The notes under the pieces are model-generated. The model had not been told where the DNA came from, made no database searches, and saw only the letters and a list, made by a program, of their open reading frames with translations. From assembly GCA_013399875.1 (NCBI GenBank), contig VXAZ01008267.1:1135141-1199140 (forward strand): 64,000 nucleotides of DNA, written 5' to 3'. Positions 34,051 through 47,700 of the stretch are shown piece by piece (the stretch's first letter is position 1; every line of letters starts with the position of its first letter). Source of the stretch: Gymnorhina tibicen. Its lineage: Eukaryota > Chordata > Aves > Passeriformes > Artamidae. Both the position numbers and the translations under genes were made by a program.

Positions 34051-37000
34051 ATATATACTGCTCTGGGCTGCAGTGGTTTGGGAAGTGTCATAATTCAGCA
34101 CTAACTCCTAGCATGAGCAAATCTCTGCCCCTTCCATGTATCTTAAAGCTCTGGAAAATCAACTGCAGTTACTGCAGCCATCAGCAAGGGATGAATTGGT
34201 GTATATATAGCAGAGGTTACTGGTGAGGGAGATACCTCCTTCCTGTAACAGGAGCCACTGCTCCATAGCTTGATTCCCCAAGCTGGGAATGGAATACAAC
34301 AGTTTTGATGCCCACTTACCTTTGCTGTCCCTTCCTTCTGGCAAAACAAATGCTCTTCAGGATTATACAGTCTGGTCCTCTGAGACTAGGGCCATAAGAG
34401 GTCTTTCACCTCTCAGACTGCTGCAGTGCTCCTGGTGACCAGCCCACCACTTTAGATGACAAAATGGAAGCATTTTATTTATCATCCTAAACATATGCAT
34501 CATCAATATTTACTTCATTATTTTAATGAGTTTTCTCTCTTCTAGTATTTACTCTGTTGATACATTTTGAAGACATTTATATTTCTTCTGTTTTCAGTTT
34601 GACAGACTGAGGTAGCCAAGCTCTCTGGGTGTCCTCCCACTTTTAAGGTAGCTCTTCTGTACTTAGGATTTCCTTTTCATGGGTATTCTTGAATACAGCT
34701 AAGCAAGGTAAACCCAATGCCTTGTAGAATGGCATTTGTTCTTCCATCTCTCTGATGTTAACTTCTATCCTGATATATCCTGTTATCTGTTTGCTTTTTT
34801 AGAAAAAAAATAAATTATTTTGACCATTATGTGCGTAGGAGATCAAAATTATCCCATCAGTCTACAAGTCTTTCTTATATCCACAGCAGAAGCTGTTCAT
34901 ATACCATTGGTAAATGATCTTGCACTTTCTCATGCCAGACTTTATCTCACTTCTCTTGCTTCAGTCCTCAACTTGTTTTTTGCCTTCTGTCCTGGTCCTC
35001 TTGCCTACCAGTGATTCTTCCCAGCTTGATGTCAATAGACTATATTGGCAAACTCTTCCATGCTGTACTGCTCTAGAAAGGCTTTTGGAGAGCAGCTGTG
35101 ACCTTTGCAGTCCTTTGGTCTCCTGGAAAAGCCACCATGGATACTGTACGTTGTTACTGGCTGCTCGGCAAATCCAGCCTTGAGCTTCATCACAGCCTTT
35201 ACAACATCTGGAACTGGAAACCTACTGCACCGTAAATTCTGTTTCTGACCTTTTCATCTACAAGATGGCCTAATGGTTCTTAAAGGAAGTGACCAACTTC
35301 AGTGCAGACACCTTTCCATATTCCTGATGATAAATATAAACAAAAGGAAATCACCCAGCTTCTTAGCAATTGTGTCTATTTTAAGCTTTGCCTTTTATCC
35401 TTAGTGCACAGCAAACCCTGTGTTCTTTCCTTAAGATCTTCCTTCCAATACAGGTAAAGAACACCTTACTATTTGTTTTAAATGCTTTTGTGCCTCTCTT
35501 TATGAAATTTATTATGACCCTTCCTAATAATTTTCTCCCTATTATTTGCCGGCTGCAATTTATATTTTCTTTATTACCATCTCAAAAATCTGATTTCACA
35601 TTTTGACCTTTAGTCTTTCCGACCCTGACAATTTCTTTGTTGTTGTGTGGCACTCATCTCTCCTGAGCTTCTAATGACACTTCTTTCCAAGGATGCTGGA
35701 TGTGCAGGGGCTAAGAATCTGCTGAGGTAAAAGTGCAACTGGAAAAATTAATGGACATTGGGAATTATTAAACACAAAATATTAAATGTCTCCTTCTGTA
35801 TTTGCCTCTATTTCTGTGTTACTCACTCTTGACCATGGGCCTCTGGTCTTGCTCAGTACAGCTGTTCTTACAGTCTTGTCCACAAATCCTGCACTTTTCC
35901 TATTCTGATTTCCTTTTCTTTTTTCAGTTCTTTACTCTAGACAGTAATGAAGCTGTTTTGGCAGTTTCTGTATTAGTTAGAATATCAAATAACAGATTAT
36001 TGTAATCTTTCTCTGGAGGAGATGACTTATGAAGTTATCTACATTGATCCAGAAATGGTGCAATATCCTTCTCTTCTGAAAATTACAGATGTGTGCTAAG
36101 AGATGAAAACACAGGAGAAGAATTGCACAACTTTGTTGGTTTATGGGAATCTGTCAGGTCGTGTAAATAAAACAGCATTCTTGAAATCAAAATATAAGGT
36201 AACACTACCAACTTGAAATTATGCCCATGTCTGCATATAAGGTAAATATCAAAGTGGCAAGTAATATACAATAAACTCAGCAAACTTGGCATATCTTTTT
36301 CACTTACGAGGGAGCTACTCAATTTTTTTTTTCAATAAAAGGTTCCTTGTGAAATTATAAAACTCAAAGATTAGGAAAACAAACTAGTAAGAACAAGTAA
36401 TGTGACAAAAATATTTCAAAGGAATTTCAAAAGAGATGCTTGAGATAGCATTTCAAAACTGTGCTAGTGTGACTTGATTTTTTCAAAGGTTGTCTCCAAT
36501 AAGAATCATAACAACCCGATAGTGATCAAAGTTTGTAATGAAGCAAATTTAATGCCATGATATAACTTTTTGATCTATGTCACCACACCCTTTAGAAAAA
36601 TGAGTGACTTTTGCACCTCAAAATGCTTTTAATCTGATTATAGGAAATGAAAAATCTTTCCAAAATGCTATTTTCTGTTCAAAGCAGTTGTCAAATAAAG
36701 TAAAAATTAGCCTAAATGTTATATGCAATCACATTTGCCAACTTTTTCTTGTATGAATATTACCTGCATTGCTGAAAATTCTGCATATCTCATTTTCCTG
36801 AGACAGCATACCAAACACTTATCAATGTTTTCATAAAACTATTTCTTTTTTCAAAATTTCCTGTCTTTTCACATACCATAGGAACGTTTAGGATTGCAAT
36901 CACCCTGCCTGTTCAAGCCACAGTGAGCCACATCAACTTTGACCAGATGATAGGGGGAGGCTGAAGAGGCTGGAAGGGAACTGTGTGCATTTCTTTGATC

Positions 37001-37792
37001 CTGTTCCTGGTTTTCACTACTCTCTGTTCTCAAACTTGTTTAGAGAAGTCTTGCATCCCCAGGTTGACCAAATCCATCACAATCTTCCCTTTAAGGTATC
37101 TATCTGCTGACTCAGTCCAGAATTGCAGCAAGCATCTGCTCTGCCTGTGCCATAGGCACAGCTTAAAGCCTTGGTGCTGGTTTTGCCACAAAGGAGCGAG
37201 AACCGACCTGTCTTTCTCTTGACCCAGTTTTCTCTGTCCCTGATCCAATAAATGGGAATGTGCTACAGTCTGAAGACAGACAGATGGAGGAAGAATCTCA
37301 GGATGTGACTCTTGCAATAGCTTGAAAGCGAGCCAGCACAACTTCATCATTGCACAAAGGAGTAAACAAGCTCAGCTGGAGTATGAAGTTGAGATAACCC
37401 CAATGTTCAGTGTCAGCTCTCAAGCTGGGGAGAGTCACCATGCCACAGGGATGTTTCCCATTCTTCTTCTTTTTTTTTTTTCTATATGCTTTGAGAGAAA
37501 AAAAAAAAGGAAAAATTACATTCTAAGAAATGTGGAAGATGGGAACCTGGTAGTGTTTCAAATAATTTTTTTCTTCTAGGCTACAATTTGGATCATCTTA
37601 ATTTTGTCTAAAAGGAAGAGATTTCTTAGAGAAAAAGAAAAAACTTCCACACGAGTCTGTTAAAAATTTCCAGCAAAAAAGCAGTGATCTGTTCTGGCTT
37701 ATTGAAGCTTTTTAATCTGTGTTAACAACTGCCAGAAGCCCACTGGGAGCAGTGATTTTGCACTGTTTGCTGCAGAGGGATTTGGGATGGAA

Positions 37793-37824
37793 GATATCCT
37801 ACCTGATGATAGGATATCTATCCT
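37793..37824. repeat. overlapping inverted repeats
   Basis: GATATCCTA (37793-37801) pairs perfectly with TAGGATATC (37810-37818) across an 8-base loop. The right arm also pairs with the following 'tatcct' (37819-37824). Two alternative hairpins are therefore possible. Confidence 0.75.
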
Positions 37825-39611
37825 GTCTTGACAAGCTACATTCAATGTTCTGAGTTTCTTCCATAGTGATGCTGAAAAAGAACCTCTGACATGAGGAGAT
37901 GTACATATTGGTATAGTTTTTTGAAGTTTTTTAACCACTTTATAGTGAGTTTTAGGAGCCCTGATTTTAACTCAGGCTTCAGGTAGTATGGCCAAGCAGA
38001 AAGACTTTTTATATATGATATGCAGAGGTATGGGTTTTGACCAAATGCTTATGGAGTCCCTGATTAATTCTTATGTAGTTATTACAACAGTATTTTTTTA
38101 TGTTTGGGAAAGAGCAATGCTTGCCAAAACATTCTGTTGTATCTAATTAATTATATTTCAAGATGAAAAGCTACTATACTACCTCTGAGTAATGTTGCTC
38201 ACTGCTTAAATCCCTCAGCAACTTCAGAAAACATTTAGTAAAATATTTAACATGCTAGGACATATTTTTAAAGTATTTTTTTAAAAATTACCTTACACCA
38301 GAGAGGGCACCACTCGGTGAGAAGGGGGGGGAAGCAGGAGGGTGGTGGTTTACCAGTCTACAGCAGGCATAGGCATCCCAACAAATTTAAAACTTTTATT
38401 GACCCAGTTGTCCTCAGGATCAGGACCTCTAAATTTTAATAGCTGTCTGGTGGCTGCAGAAGCCTCTTTATCTGCCTCCTTCCTCTACATGATAGCAGCA
38501 AATCCAGTGACTCCACCAGATGCAGTGCACAACCTCTTTGAAGAGTGTCAGATGTTGCTAGCATGATGCACTTCAAACTCAGCGAGCATCAGCCCAGCTG
38601 ATCCGCAGGGAGTGAAGGACTGGCTTGGTAATATCTGCCAATTCGGAATCCAGAGCCAGAGAATTTCTGCACATTTTTGAGAGTATGTGTGAAAAGCAAG
38701 TAGGATGCTTGCTGCCTGTGAACAGAAAGTAGACTAGTGAAAGACACTATAAAGAGGAAGGAAAGAAGCAAAATCTGAAGGCAGCCCTTAGAGGGTTATG
38801 GAAGGATTTCACAAAGCTCAGAATCTACTTTATGAAATCTACCCTCCTGCAGGGTCATGAGCTGTTGTGTTAGTTTGGCTTCAGATAGGAAAGGATCTCC
38901 TGGCCCCATCACTCTGTGCAGTGCCACCAAGGGGCCTTGGGGCAGTTCTGTCCCACCAGCTCTGTGCACATTGGAATCCCGTTGTGTTTCTTCCAGAGGC
39001 GCCTCTAAATCTCCAGGGGCAGGAGTCAAATTTTGGCTGGCCTGCAAGAGTGCTTGAAATGCCTGTGTAGAGCCTGCTCCTCTGCTGTGAGAGGCTGAGG
39101 AATCTAAGTGAATGGTCAACTTCTTGAGATTTAGGAAACTGTCTGGTATTCAGGCTAGAGTGAAAACAAATGTTGCCTGCAAGAGCAGATGAGGATGCTG
39201 CGTCTCACTTCCTGGAATTTAGGGCTGGCAAAGGCAGAATCCTTTTAATTCATATCATATCAAGGTCTTCTGCACATTTCTTCTGAATGGGAGATGCTGG
39301 AAGTGGAAAGTTGGCTCTGGTTTTTATTGTTTCCAAAACAAAGTCCTTTTGGATTCCTAACAAAAACACTAAAAACTTTTCTTAAACCCCACCTTCAGTA
39401 TACTGATTTTTCTGAGAGACATCTAACAGATCCCTGTAGGTACAGCTTGTTACATATAATGTTGTCCTTACAGATTTTCTGATTTACCATTTCAGTTTTC
39501 CAAAAGTGAAAAACATCATGGATGATCACTATGAATTCAAAGATAAAAGACCCATCCTCTTGGTCCCATTCTTTGCTCACTGTAACTTTGTGGATTTCAG
39601 CACTATCCCTC

Positions 39612-39633
39612 ATTTACATCAGTGAAGTTACTC
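39612..39633. repeat. possible ancient repeat fragment
   Basis: 'tttacatcagtgaagttact' resembles the 'ttacaccagtggagttactc' wording of an old sauropsid repeat. It is very short and the call rests on memory. Confidence 0.2.
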
Positions 39634-42600
39634 TAATCATTGTGAAGTAACTGGTCTTTCGCCCTGTACAACTAGCCCTAAACATGAGCTGATCTGTTTC
39701 ATTTACTTGGTCAAACCCAGTCTTCTGGCCATAACTCCAAAGGGTATTTCATGTGTTGGTATACATGGGCCCAAAGTTTTCCGAGCTAATATGAACAGAA
39801 ATAGTAGGTGGTCTGAACTTTCACCTTTGTAGCCTTGTGCTTTAGTGAAATCTAAGTGCATAATTAACATAAACGCCAGCATGAGGACACAGGCCTCTGT
39901 CTATGCTTTCTCCACAGGCTTAGCTGTTCTGTCTACCCTAGGTTTTCCCTGCCCCAGACAAACTCGTGCCCCTAATGTGGACCTAATCATCTAATCATCA
40001 GCAAAAACTCTCCCCATCCAAATGGAGGATTTGAGGACTGGCGCCAATGCATTTCAGTATGCCTGGAGACTTGTCACCACCACCTTCAAGACTAGGAATT
40101 ACTCTGCCTGTACCCTCTGCATGTGGCATTTCTTGCACTGTGGTCCTGATCTGACACCAGGTCTTAGCATAATCCCTGACCTCAGGAGACCACAGACTGC
40201 ATCCAGGTCTTTTCCAACAGAAAGCCTGTCCTCCAGTGTGTTACTCTTCCCTCCCTCTGGCCACATCTATGTGCTCAGACGTGCTGGGACTGCTCCTTGG
40301 TCCTCCCCAGCAAACGGTAGGGACACAAGTCCACAGGCGTTAGTCATTACGTTGCCATATTGATGTGACACATTCCAGCTGACATCAGGATGACATCATA
40401 ATTGTCAGCACTGACTCCTTACCAATGCCACCGTGCTGCAGTGTTTTGGATTCATGACCTGCTCTCATAATGAAAGGGTTATTTTTTACCCAAACAGGTT
40501 AAAAACCATCGCTCCTGGCACTTTTTAACCTCTGTAGAGATCTGAAAGCTTTTCTCCCTGAAGGTCACCTCACCACAGACTACTTTGGGTTTGACTTTTG
40601 TGGTGTCTCCTTTCTGTTGTGGTTTCTGGAGATGCTGCAGGACTTGCAGAGCTGGCAAAGCCATGGAGCTGGGTGGAGGGAGCTCATGGTGCCTGTGCTT
40701 ACAGACTATGCTCATTTTATTTTTGCTTCTGGGTGGGAAGCCAGCAGTTGGTTTCAATCCCAGTTTGAATGTGTCTTTCTCAGAGTCTGGCTCTTGTGTA
40801 ACACTGTGACGCTGAGATATTCTGGGACACTTTTACTAACCATGGCAGAGATGCATTCCTGGAGACTGGAGCGAGGGTGTTTTCAGCGCAGGGCCACATG
40901 TTTGAGTGATTCCAGCTGGGAAACCCACTCTCTCTGGTGGTCTGATGGAGCTGAGGTTTACTGACCTTCATAAAACTGTGCCACCCACTGCAGTATGACC
41001 ACCTCCCCTCTGTCACATACATCCCCCTTCACACTGCATACTCCTGTGACCTGGGGCTTCACCCTTGTTCTCCTGGGTTTGGGCAGGCAGAGCAGCTTAG
41101 AAACAATGATGGCAGAGAGAAGGGAGGAAACAAGGCTACCCAAGAATGACAGCAGGCTTTACTCAGGCTCCAGGGGATGCTTTGAGGGATCCAGCATGGT
41201 TTTTTGAAAGCCGGTTTTTTACATCCTTAATTCCAAATAATCGTCACTGCTGAAATGGGATGCAAACATCCTCCACTGTGATCCCGCTTCTCTCCTGCTC
41301 TTCAAAATAATTGAGGAGTGATACTTATACAAGGTGACTGCCTACCCTAGCTCCTCTTGTCCCTTTATCTTCATTCAGATGCTAATGATGGTTTAAACCA
41401 ATGTTTGTGATTCACAGGCCTAAAGCAAAGCTAGGCAGAAGGTCTATAGACAGTAGGGGAGCCAGCTATTTTTAACTCTCCTCCTTTCCTAAGTCAATAT
41501 TAGGATAAGCAGCAATGAAAAAGGCCAACATACGGAGAAGGAATTTGAAGCCAGGAGAGCTTCAGAAGCTGTCAGAACAAGCAGCCTCACAGGGCAAAGG
41601 GCAGCAGAGAGACACTGGCAGGTGCTAAGTGGGCTGGGGGACCATTTGTCTCCCACAAAAAAAAAGCACTAGACTCCTCAGATATTTACAATGGCTTCTG
41701 TCCACTCAAGCTGCCTAACTACCTATATATTTTAACCTCCCCTAAACAGAGCTGCGTGCCTCCAGCATCCCTGTTAACGGCAGAGGTTATGGTTGTACTT
41801 CTGAGCACTGTTTTGATCAGCCCCCAGCTGTACAGCTGCTAATGTTTCTGGACTAAAGCATTTCCTCAAACCCTTCATCTTGTCAAGTTGACTAAATCCT
41901 ACAGTGTTTTGGAAAAGGATAATCGGAGCAGGCTTCATAGATTCATTCAGACTACCAGAGACTCTGCTTGCAGCTTGCTTAGCAAGAGATTTCCAATAAA
42001 GTTTCATAGACACGTGGATTTCAATAATACCTTTTTCCTATAGTAGTATATAATGCATTGGGAGAAAAATAACTATGAATAGAAAAATATAAGTTCTGGT
42101 GATGGATAAGATGGATAGGAATTGCAAGAGGTTTTTTTGCATTTATGTTGGCTTTACAAGCATTTTCTCCCATTGCAAAGAGAGGGAAAGGAAATTCTGT
42201 ACTCTTTTGACAGTAAGGACAGCATGCTTGTATTTGCTTTGACTATGAAATAAAAAACAGAGATGAAGTGACCTGTGCCTGTTCCTTCTTTGCAGTGTCC
42301 ATGACTGATGGACAAAGAGAACTGTTCTGAATTGGGCATTTTTTTGTATCCTTATTGCTATTCCTTCAGCACTTAGCCTGTTAACACAGGACAAAGGAAG
42401 CAAAACATTGATGGGAATAGGGGCCAGGAATGTGAGCGATTACCCCACAATTTCCTTTCTCTGAAAGAAATCTCAAATGTGTAAGATCAGAATGGGCTCC
42501 ATCTTCTCGGCTGTTGCAGTACAGGTTCCTTCAGAGCTGCAGTCTGGGTTCTCCTCCTGTGTTTGCTTCCTGCAACCTTCCAAGGCACGCATGCAGGGCA

Positions 42601-43755
42601 GAGAAAGGATGGTGGACAAGCTCATTGCAACAGAAGGCTGGGGTGTGATGTGTCTTGCTGCTTCCTAATTCTACAAACCTGCTCAACAAAGAGATTAAAA
42701 GATTGCTCTGTGAAAGAGTCAGCTTCACCATGGTGTCTTTGTTCACTGATTCAGTAAGGAGTCCTCTACCAAAAAAAGAAGGCTGACAAGGCTTGATATT
42801 CATGTACTTCTGAAATAACAAAACAGATTTGACCTCCTACATGCCAACCCCACTTCAAAAGAGCAAAATATATTTTCCAAATACATATTCTTCATACACC
42901 ACAAGGAATCAAAGATAAACAACTCCTTCCCCTCCACTCCTCCTTTTCCTATAGACCCTAAAGAGAGATTAATCCATTGTGAAAATCTGGGCCACTCAAG
43001 AGAATGACAAATGTCCTTGTGATTTCACTGGGGCTGAAAGCCAGACCTGGCAAAAATTGGCCAACATCTTCTCACCAATTACAATCAAACCATGGTGACA
43101 TATTTCCTATGACAGGCATGGGCCTAACAAATACAGTGATATTGTACACAGAAACTGTTAAATGACTTTTTGTTTTCTCATAGAAAATTGTGTAGTAGTT
43201 TATAGTATTTCCGTGTTCCTCTAGGAAGTCCTTTCAGAGTGTGCTTTCCAGGGATACTAAGGAACTGCCTTTTGACAATTTGTCCTTCTCAGTGTGTTGA
43301 GTTTAGCAGTCAGATAACAAGGTTTGCACCATGAATAAAACCCATGTTGACTAAGGTATAAATTCAGAATTATTTCAATGCTTGTGTTGTGGCTGGAGCA
43401 GTGAAATTCGTAACTTCACCAGCAAGCAGAAGCTTGCTACTGCCACAGCAGCAGTTGTATCATTTTAACGGAATTTGTTTTTTGTTTGGACAATGTCCTG
43501 CAAAATTAGAAGTTTCTGTACATAGCATTTTAAGCACAGTTGGTTGTCAAGGGTTAACTTGGTTAGTGGAACCCAAGTGAAAGTTTTAAAATATTGCTGT
43601 CATAGAGAACAAATGCCTCCAAACTGCCTATAGCATATGTTATTTAAAAGAGCACTGAAATAAAGCCCTGGTTTTAATTATTTTTCTTTGCAGAACTTCT
43701 CTAACTTTATTGCCAAAGAAAAGACTTCCAGAGCCAATTTTTAATCTTAATTATA

Positions 43756-43828
43756 CCAGATTCAATCTGGAATATTTCCCTTGAATTTAGTGTTACACCA
43801 GGTTTACACAAAGCAGAATCTGGCCCAG
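43756..43828. repeat. ancient repeat remnant with adjacent palindrome
   Basis: 'gtttacacaaagcagaatct' followed by 'ggcccag' resembles the terminal wording of an old amniote repeat. Just upstream, CCAGATT and AATCTGG form a perfect 15-base palindrome around one central base (43756-43770). The family name is uncertain. Confidence 0.35.
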
Positions 43829-44895
43829 TTTCCACATTAGACTCTTTCTCAAAAGATAATTTAGATTAAAAAGCAAAATATCTGAGTAAAATAGACAGCC
43901 GTCTAAGTAACTACCTGCTGCTGTATCCTTGTTCTTGAGCCATACCAGAGCTTTCCTGTCTAAGCCTGAACTGTAGCTTCACATGCATAGCTACAGGAAC
44001 CTTTACCTGCATTTTCCTCTCATCTCACTCTCTCATTTCTCTCTCCACAACCACCTTGCTCAAGAGGAGTGCATATAACTGAGTTCTCTTAAAGATTGTC
44101 AACAATAGACAGGACAACGATCATATAACAGAGGCAGAAAGTGCTATCTGCAGAATTAGGTGAGGTAAAGACTAAAACAAGGTGGCCTCAGAGAAAAAGG
44201 CCAAATAGTCTTTTGGAGAAGTAACAAAAAAGGGGGGGAACAGTTTCCCCTGACATTTCAGTGTTTCAGTCTCTCCTGTCTCTGAACTAAAGAAATAAAA
44301 ATGAGCACATGGGCTCTGGTCACTCCTTGGAATGGCTCGAGGTGTGATTGGCGCCTGCTTGATTGCTTTGATCACTGATTAGGGCCATAGAACCTTGAGT
44401 ACAGGAGACACACAGTGCTGCAAGAAGAATGACAATGTGATTCATGTCTCCTGCTGACATACCTCCAGCATAATTTTGGTAAATATGAGTAAAATGAGTG
44501 AACAAATTCAATGACTAAGAAGAATGGCTACATTCATTTCCAGGTCTGGAGATTTTTCCTGAGTGGTACAACATGGATGCTGATTCTTGCAACTCCTAAT
44601 GGTGGCTCCATACAAAACCCAATTCTGCAAGCTCTTAGGAAGCATTAATGGCTTTCCATCTTCTTAATCCTTAGGATGGGGAAGATCCATGTTCAGAAAC
44701 ACTCCATGCCACAGAAATAGAGGGACAGTGTTTTGTTTGTGGGGGTATTTTGGAGCACGAAAGATCTGGCGAGGAGAGGGATCCTTTTAGAAACCTGATT
44801 ACAATTCATAAACCTTGGCTGTAGCTCCAGTATTTCCACAGCAAATTACCCCAAAGGTGTGTGTTAATCACTAAGCATCAGAAGAACAGAGGTGG

Positions 44896-44942
44896 GATGA
44901 AGCAGAAAAATTCCACATTTTGCGTGATGAAGCAGAAAAATT
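44896..44942 (+). repeat. 17-bp direct repeat, 30-bp period
   Basis: 'gatgaagcagaaaaatt' occurs at 44896-44912 and again at 44926-44942. It looks like a local duplication whose spacer has diverged. Confidence 0.85.
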
Positions 44943-45239
44943 ACATCCTTTTCCTGGACCAGGGGCAATTCAGGGTACTCAGCAAACAAACATGTTGTTT
45001 CTCTCCTGAGTCTGACACTTTATGATGCTCAGCCTGTCTTGGCTCTCCTGTGCCCATGGTAGGAATGAATGGTGGACGTGATCAGCCCAGGCATATGTGG
45101 GGACTGACATTGACGCAGATGTTGGTCCATGCCCACTGTGTCAGGGGTGACCATGACCACGACATCCAGGGTGGCCTCCACACCATCCTGCTCCCCCGTG
45201 CAGAACTCAGGGCTGGGTTCACAAGCACAGTAGCCCGAG

Positions 45240-45440
45240 GGGAGCAAAGCTGGTACTAATAGTAAATAGCTGCAGAACGAAAGCAGCTTGATCCGGCTGT
45301 GGTTTTGTCCTGCTGTAATCCATTTATTGCTGTAGCTCGAAAGAACAAAGGCAGAGATAATGGTCTCGGGAATTATGAACCGAAGTCAAACCTGGGCTGA
45401 ATCAGCAGAGGATCCTTTGATTTCAGAGGGAAAACTTCTC
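45240..45440. promoter_or_regulatory. candidate conserved non-coding element upstream of PDGFRA
   Basis: Complex sequence with 'atagtaaatagctgcag', 'atccatttattgctgtag', 'agataatggtctcggg' and 'ggaattatgaaccg' sits immediately before a CpG island and is not coding. Its position about 4.4 kb upstream of PDGFRA exon 1 suggests a regulatory element. Inference only. Confidence 0.3.
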
Positions 45441-45469
45441 ATTTGTGGCACGGGAGGAATTCGTCTCTC

Positions 45470-45910
45470 TGCTTTACTTGCAATATGCCGCATCCCCCGA
45501 GCTGCTGAGCCCGGCCCGGGCTGGACCTGCGGGGCTGGACCTACAGGGTTGGAGCCATTAGATTCCCAGGAGGGGGAGGGCGGCCCCTCTTCGCCATGTT
45601 CTCCAGAGCCGGTCGATCGCTAATGCAGCAGAGGCAGCAGCGGCTGGCGGGGCGCGGTGCCCCTGCCGCGCTCGGCCGGCTGCTCCCGCGGGCTCCGGTG
45701 CCCTCTAGTGTCGCGGGCGGCGGTGGCACTGCCCGGGCGCCCTCGGCCGGCGGTGAAGGCACCCCGGAGGCGCTCGCACCCCGGCGGCGCTGCCTCCCCG
45801 CCCGTCGGGGCGGCGGCGGCGGGGCCGGGGCTCCCCGCCCGGGGGCTGGGGGCCGGAGCGGAGCGCTGAGCCAGGCGGCGGCGAAGGGCCAGGCGGGTAA
45901 CAACACCTTT
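45470..45910. promoter_or_regulatory. CpG island about 4 kb upstream of PDGFRA
   Basis: Composition is strongly GC- and CG-rich with sharp boundaries. A + strand frame (45596-46099, 167 codons) and a minus frame (45541-45906, 121 codons) are open across it. Both read as Ala/Gly/Pro/Arg-rich and have no recognisable domain, so no gene is called. It could be the promoter of an unannotated or non-coding transcript. Confidence 0.5.
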
Positions 45911-46140
45911 TCCTCTCGCTTTGCCTCGCCCCTAAACTGGGTTCAGCCTGCTTCTGGACCAGGGCGGGCTGTTTATTCTGTCGCAGTCAAAAAAGTCAGG
46001 GCGGGAGCAAAAGAAAAAACAAAGTATGTTTTTCAAAGAAAAAAGGCTTCCACGGCTGTTTTGGCATCTTTTAATGTCAAGAGCCAAATGCAACAATGAA
46101 AGCAAAACAGATCGACGTCGTGGCAGCAGCGGCCTCGGTG

Positions 46141-46184
46141 GGAAAACGACGGGCATGGGGAAGGAAAACGACGGGTACGGGGAA
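46141..46184 (+). repeat. 22-bp tandem duplication
   Basis: Two adjacent 22-base units share 'ggaaaacgacggg' and 'ggggaa' and differ at two positions between them. It is a simple local duplication beside the CpG island. Confidence 0.85.
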
Positions 46185-46699
46185 CTACCTCAACCAACCA
46201 TGTGGGGAATAAAAATAAAGGCTAGGGAGGGCAGGATGGGCAAAGTTAATTTCTTTTGTCTGGCTGCCTGTCCTCCCGGTGACACGGGATCCCTGCTATT
46301 CAGAGCCAAATTCTGTTAAACAAACAAAGTAAGGGAATCTGTACTTGTGGAAAGACGGAAAGAAATAAAAGTCTAAAAGTCTGGTAGAACCGTAAATGTA
46401 CAGAAGACCTTCCCGCCGGGACAACACATTTCCTGGAGGGGCTCGGGCCCTTGGCGGTCCCCTGCTTAGCTCCCCTTCCTAGGTGAGGCAGCCCTCACGG
46501 GCGTGTTTTCCTCCCTACGAGACAGATGTGAACACAGATATGAGGCCGCTCTGCTTTCTACCTCTCTCAGGGGTTTGAGGGGTATCTGCTCCAGGCTGTA
46601 GCCGCTCTTCACGCAGGGATTCCTGCTCTAAAAGGTAAAAATGGTGACTACTGACTGCTCCGTGCGTCGCTGAACGTGGGTAACGATAACTGAACCCAG

Positions 46700-47700
46700 A
46701 CATGCCTTCCCATCCAGTCAAAAGGCTGCGGCCCCTCAGCGGGGATTTCCGCGGAGCCCGGGCCGGGGCACCCCCTCTCGCCTGCCCAGTCCCGCCGGTG
46801 GCCGCACAAGGTTGTTCACTAGGCTTAGCCAGTTAACCGCGCCACGGCTCACCCTTGGGAGAAAGCCGCAGGAAAGGATTTATTACTTGAAACAAATTGT
46901 GATTTCCCCAAGGAGGGGGATGCTGAGCGGGAGAGGGGGGAAAGGGGCCTCGAAGGCTCCCAGTCCCCCTGGAAGCGTCTGAGAGCGGAGAGAGCCGCCT
47001 CGCAATAACCCGAGCCGTCGGTGCTCCCGCTGCACGGATTCTGACGGCGCCGTGGGCCCGGGGAGGGGGACACACACCCCCGCCCACCCCGGGGGGCAGG
47101 TTGGGAGCATAAACAGGCGAGAGCGGCTCTAGCCCGGGCGCCGCACTTTGTTTGAGACGTGCGGCTTCCATCTGTTACCACATAAACACACGCTAACGGG
47201 CTGCTTTATGCTCCAGCCCTTCAGGGGAGGCGAAGGCGGGAGGACAGGGGAGAGGAGAGGTAAAAAATCCCCCCACCCCCAGCCTGTCCTCTCGCTAACC
47301 CCACATCCCCCTCTCCTCCCTGGACGGGACCCCCCTGCACCACACGGGGCGGGAGGCAGAGCTCAGCAGCCGTCCCGGAGGGTTTATTTTAACTACCACC
47401 TCCTCTGCTCGGGACCAATCCATAGGCACCGCCGGCACTGCGGAGGGGGATCGGCCCAGCGACGAGAGCGGGCAGAACCCAGCTCCTGTCGGCTCAGTGC
47501 TCCTCGGGTGGCGGGCGTGGGGACGGCGCGGCCGGGCCCTTAGTGTGGGGAAGGGAAAGCCACGTCGGGGACAGTATCATCGTTCCCCAGAAGGGTCTCT
47601 GGGCGGCGGGACACCTCCGCCCCTGTCTCCACAGAGCCGTCGGGTCCGCTCCCGAAGCGCCAGACCGGCCTAGCAGGCAGCCTTGCCGGTCCCCCAGTTT
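46700..47700. promoter_or_regulatory. CpG island 2-3 kb upstream of PDGFRA
   Basis: About 1 kb is GC-rich with many CG dinucleotides. Frames on both strands (46833-47171 minus, 47148-47543 plus) are open but have no recognisable content. It belongs to a series of islands leading to the PDGFRA promoter. Confidence 0.45.

Larger units (their letters stand above)
34050..45240. other. intergenic DNA, no gene recognised
   Basis: All open frames are short and unrelated to protein families I know. A few decayed repeat fragments and inverted repeats are listed separately. The 40.0-41.2 kb part has several overlapping frames of about 110 codons on both strands, but these show no recognisable content. 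Confidence 0.55.

Noticed and set aside
40022..40964. Cluster of frames of about 75-115 codons near 40-41 kb
   Set aside because: They overlap on both strands, have no recognisable content, no CpG island and no convincing splice arrangement.
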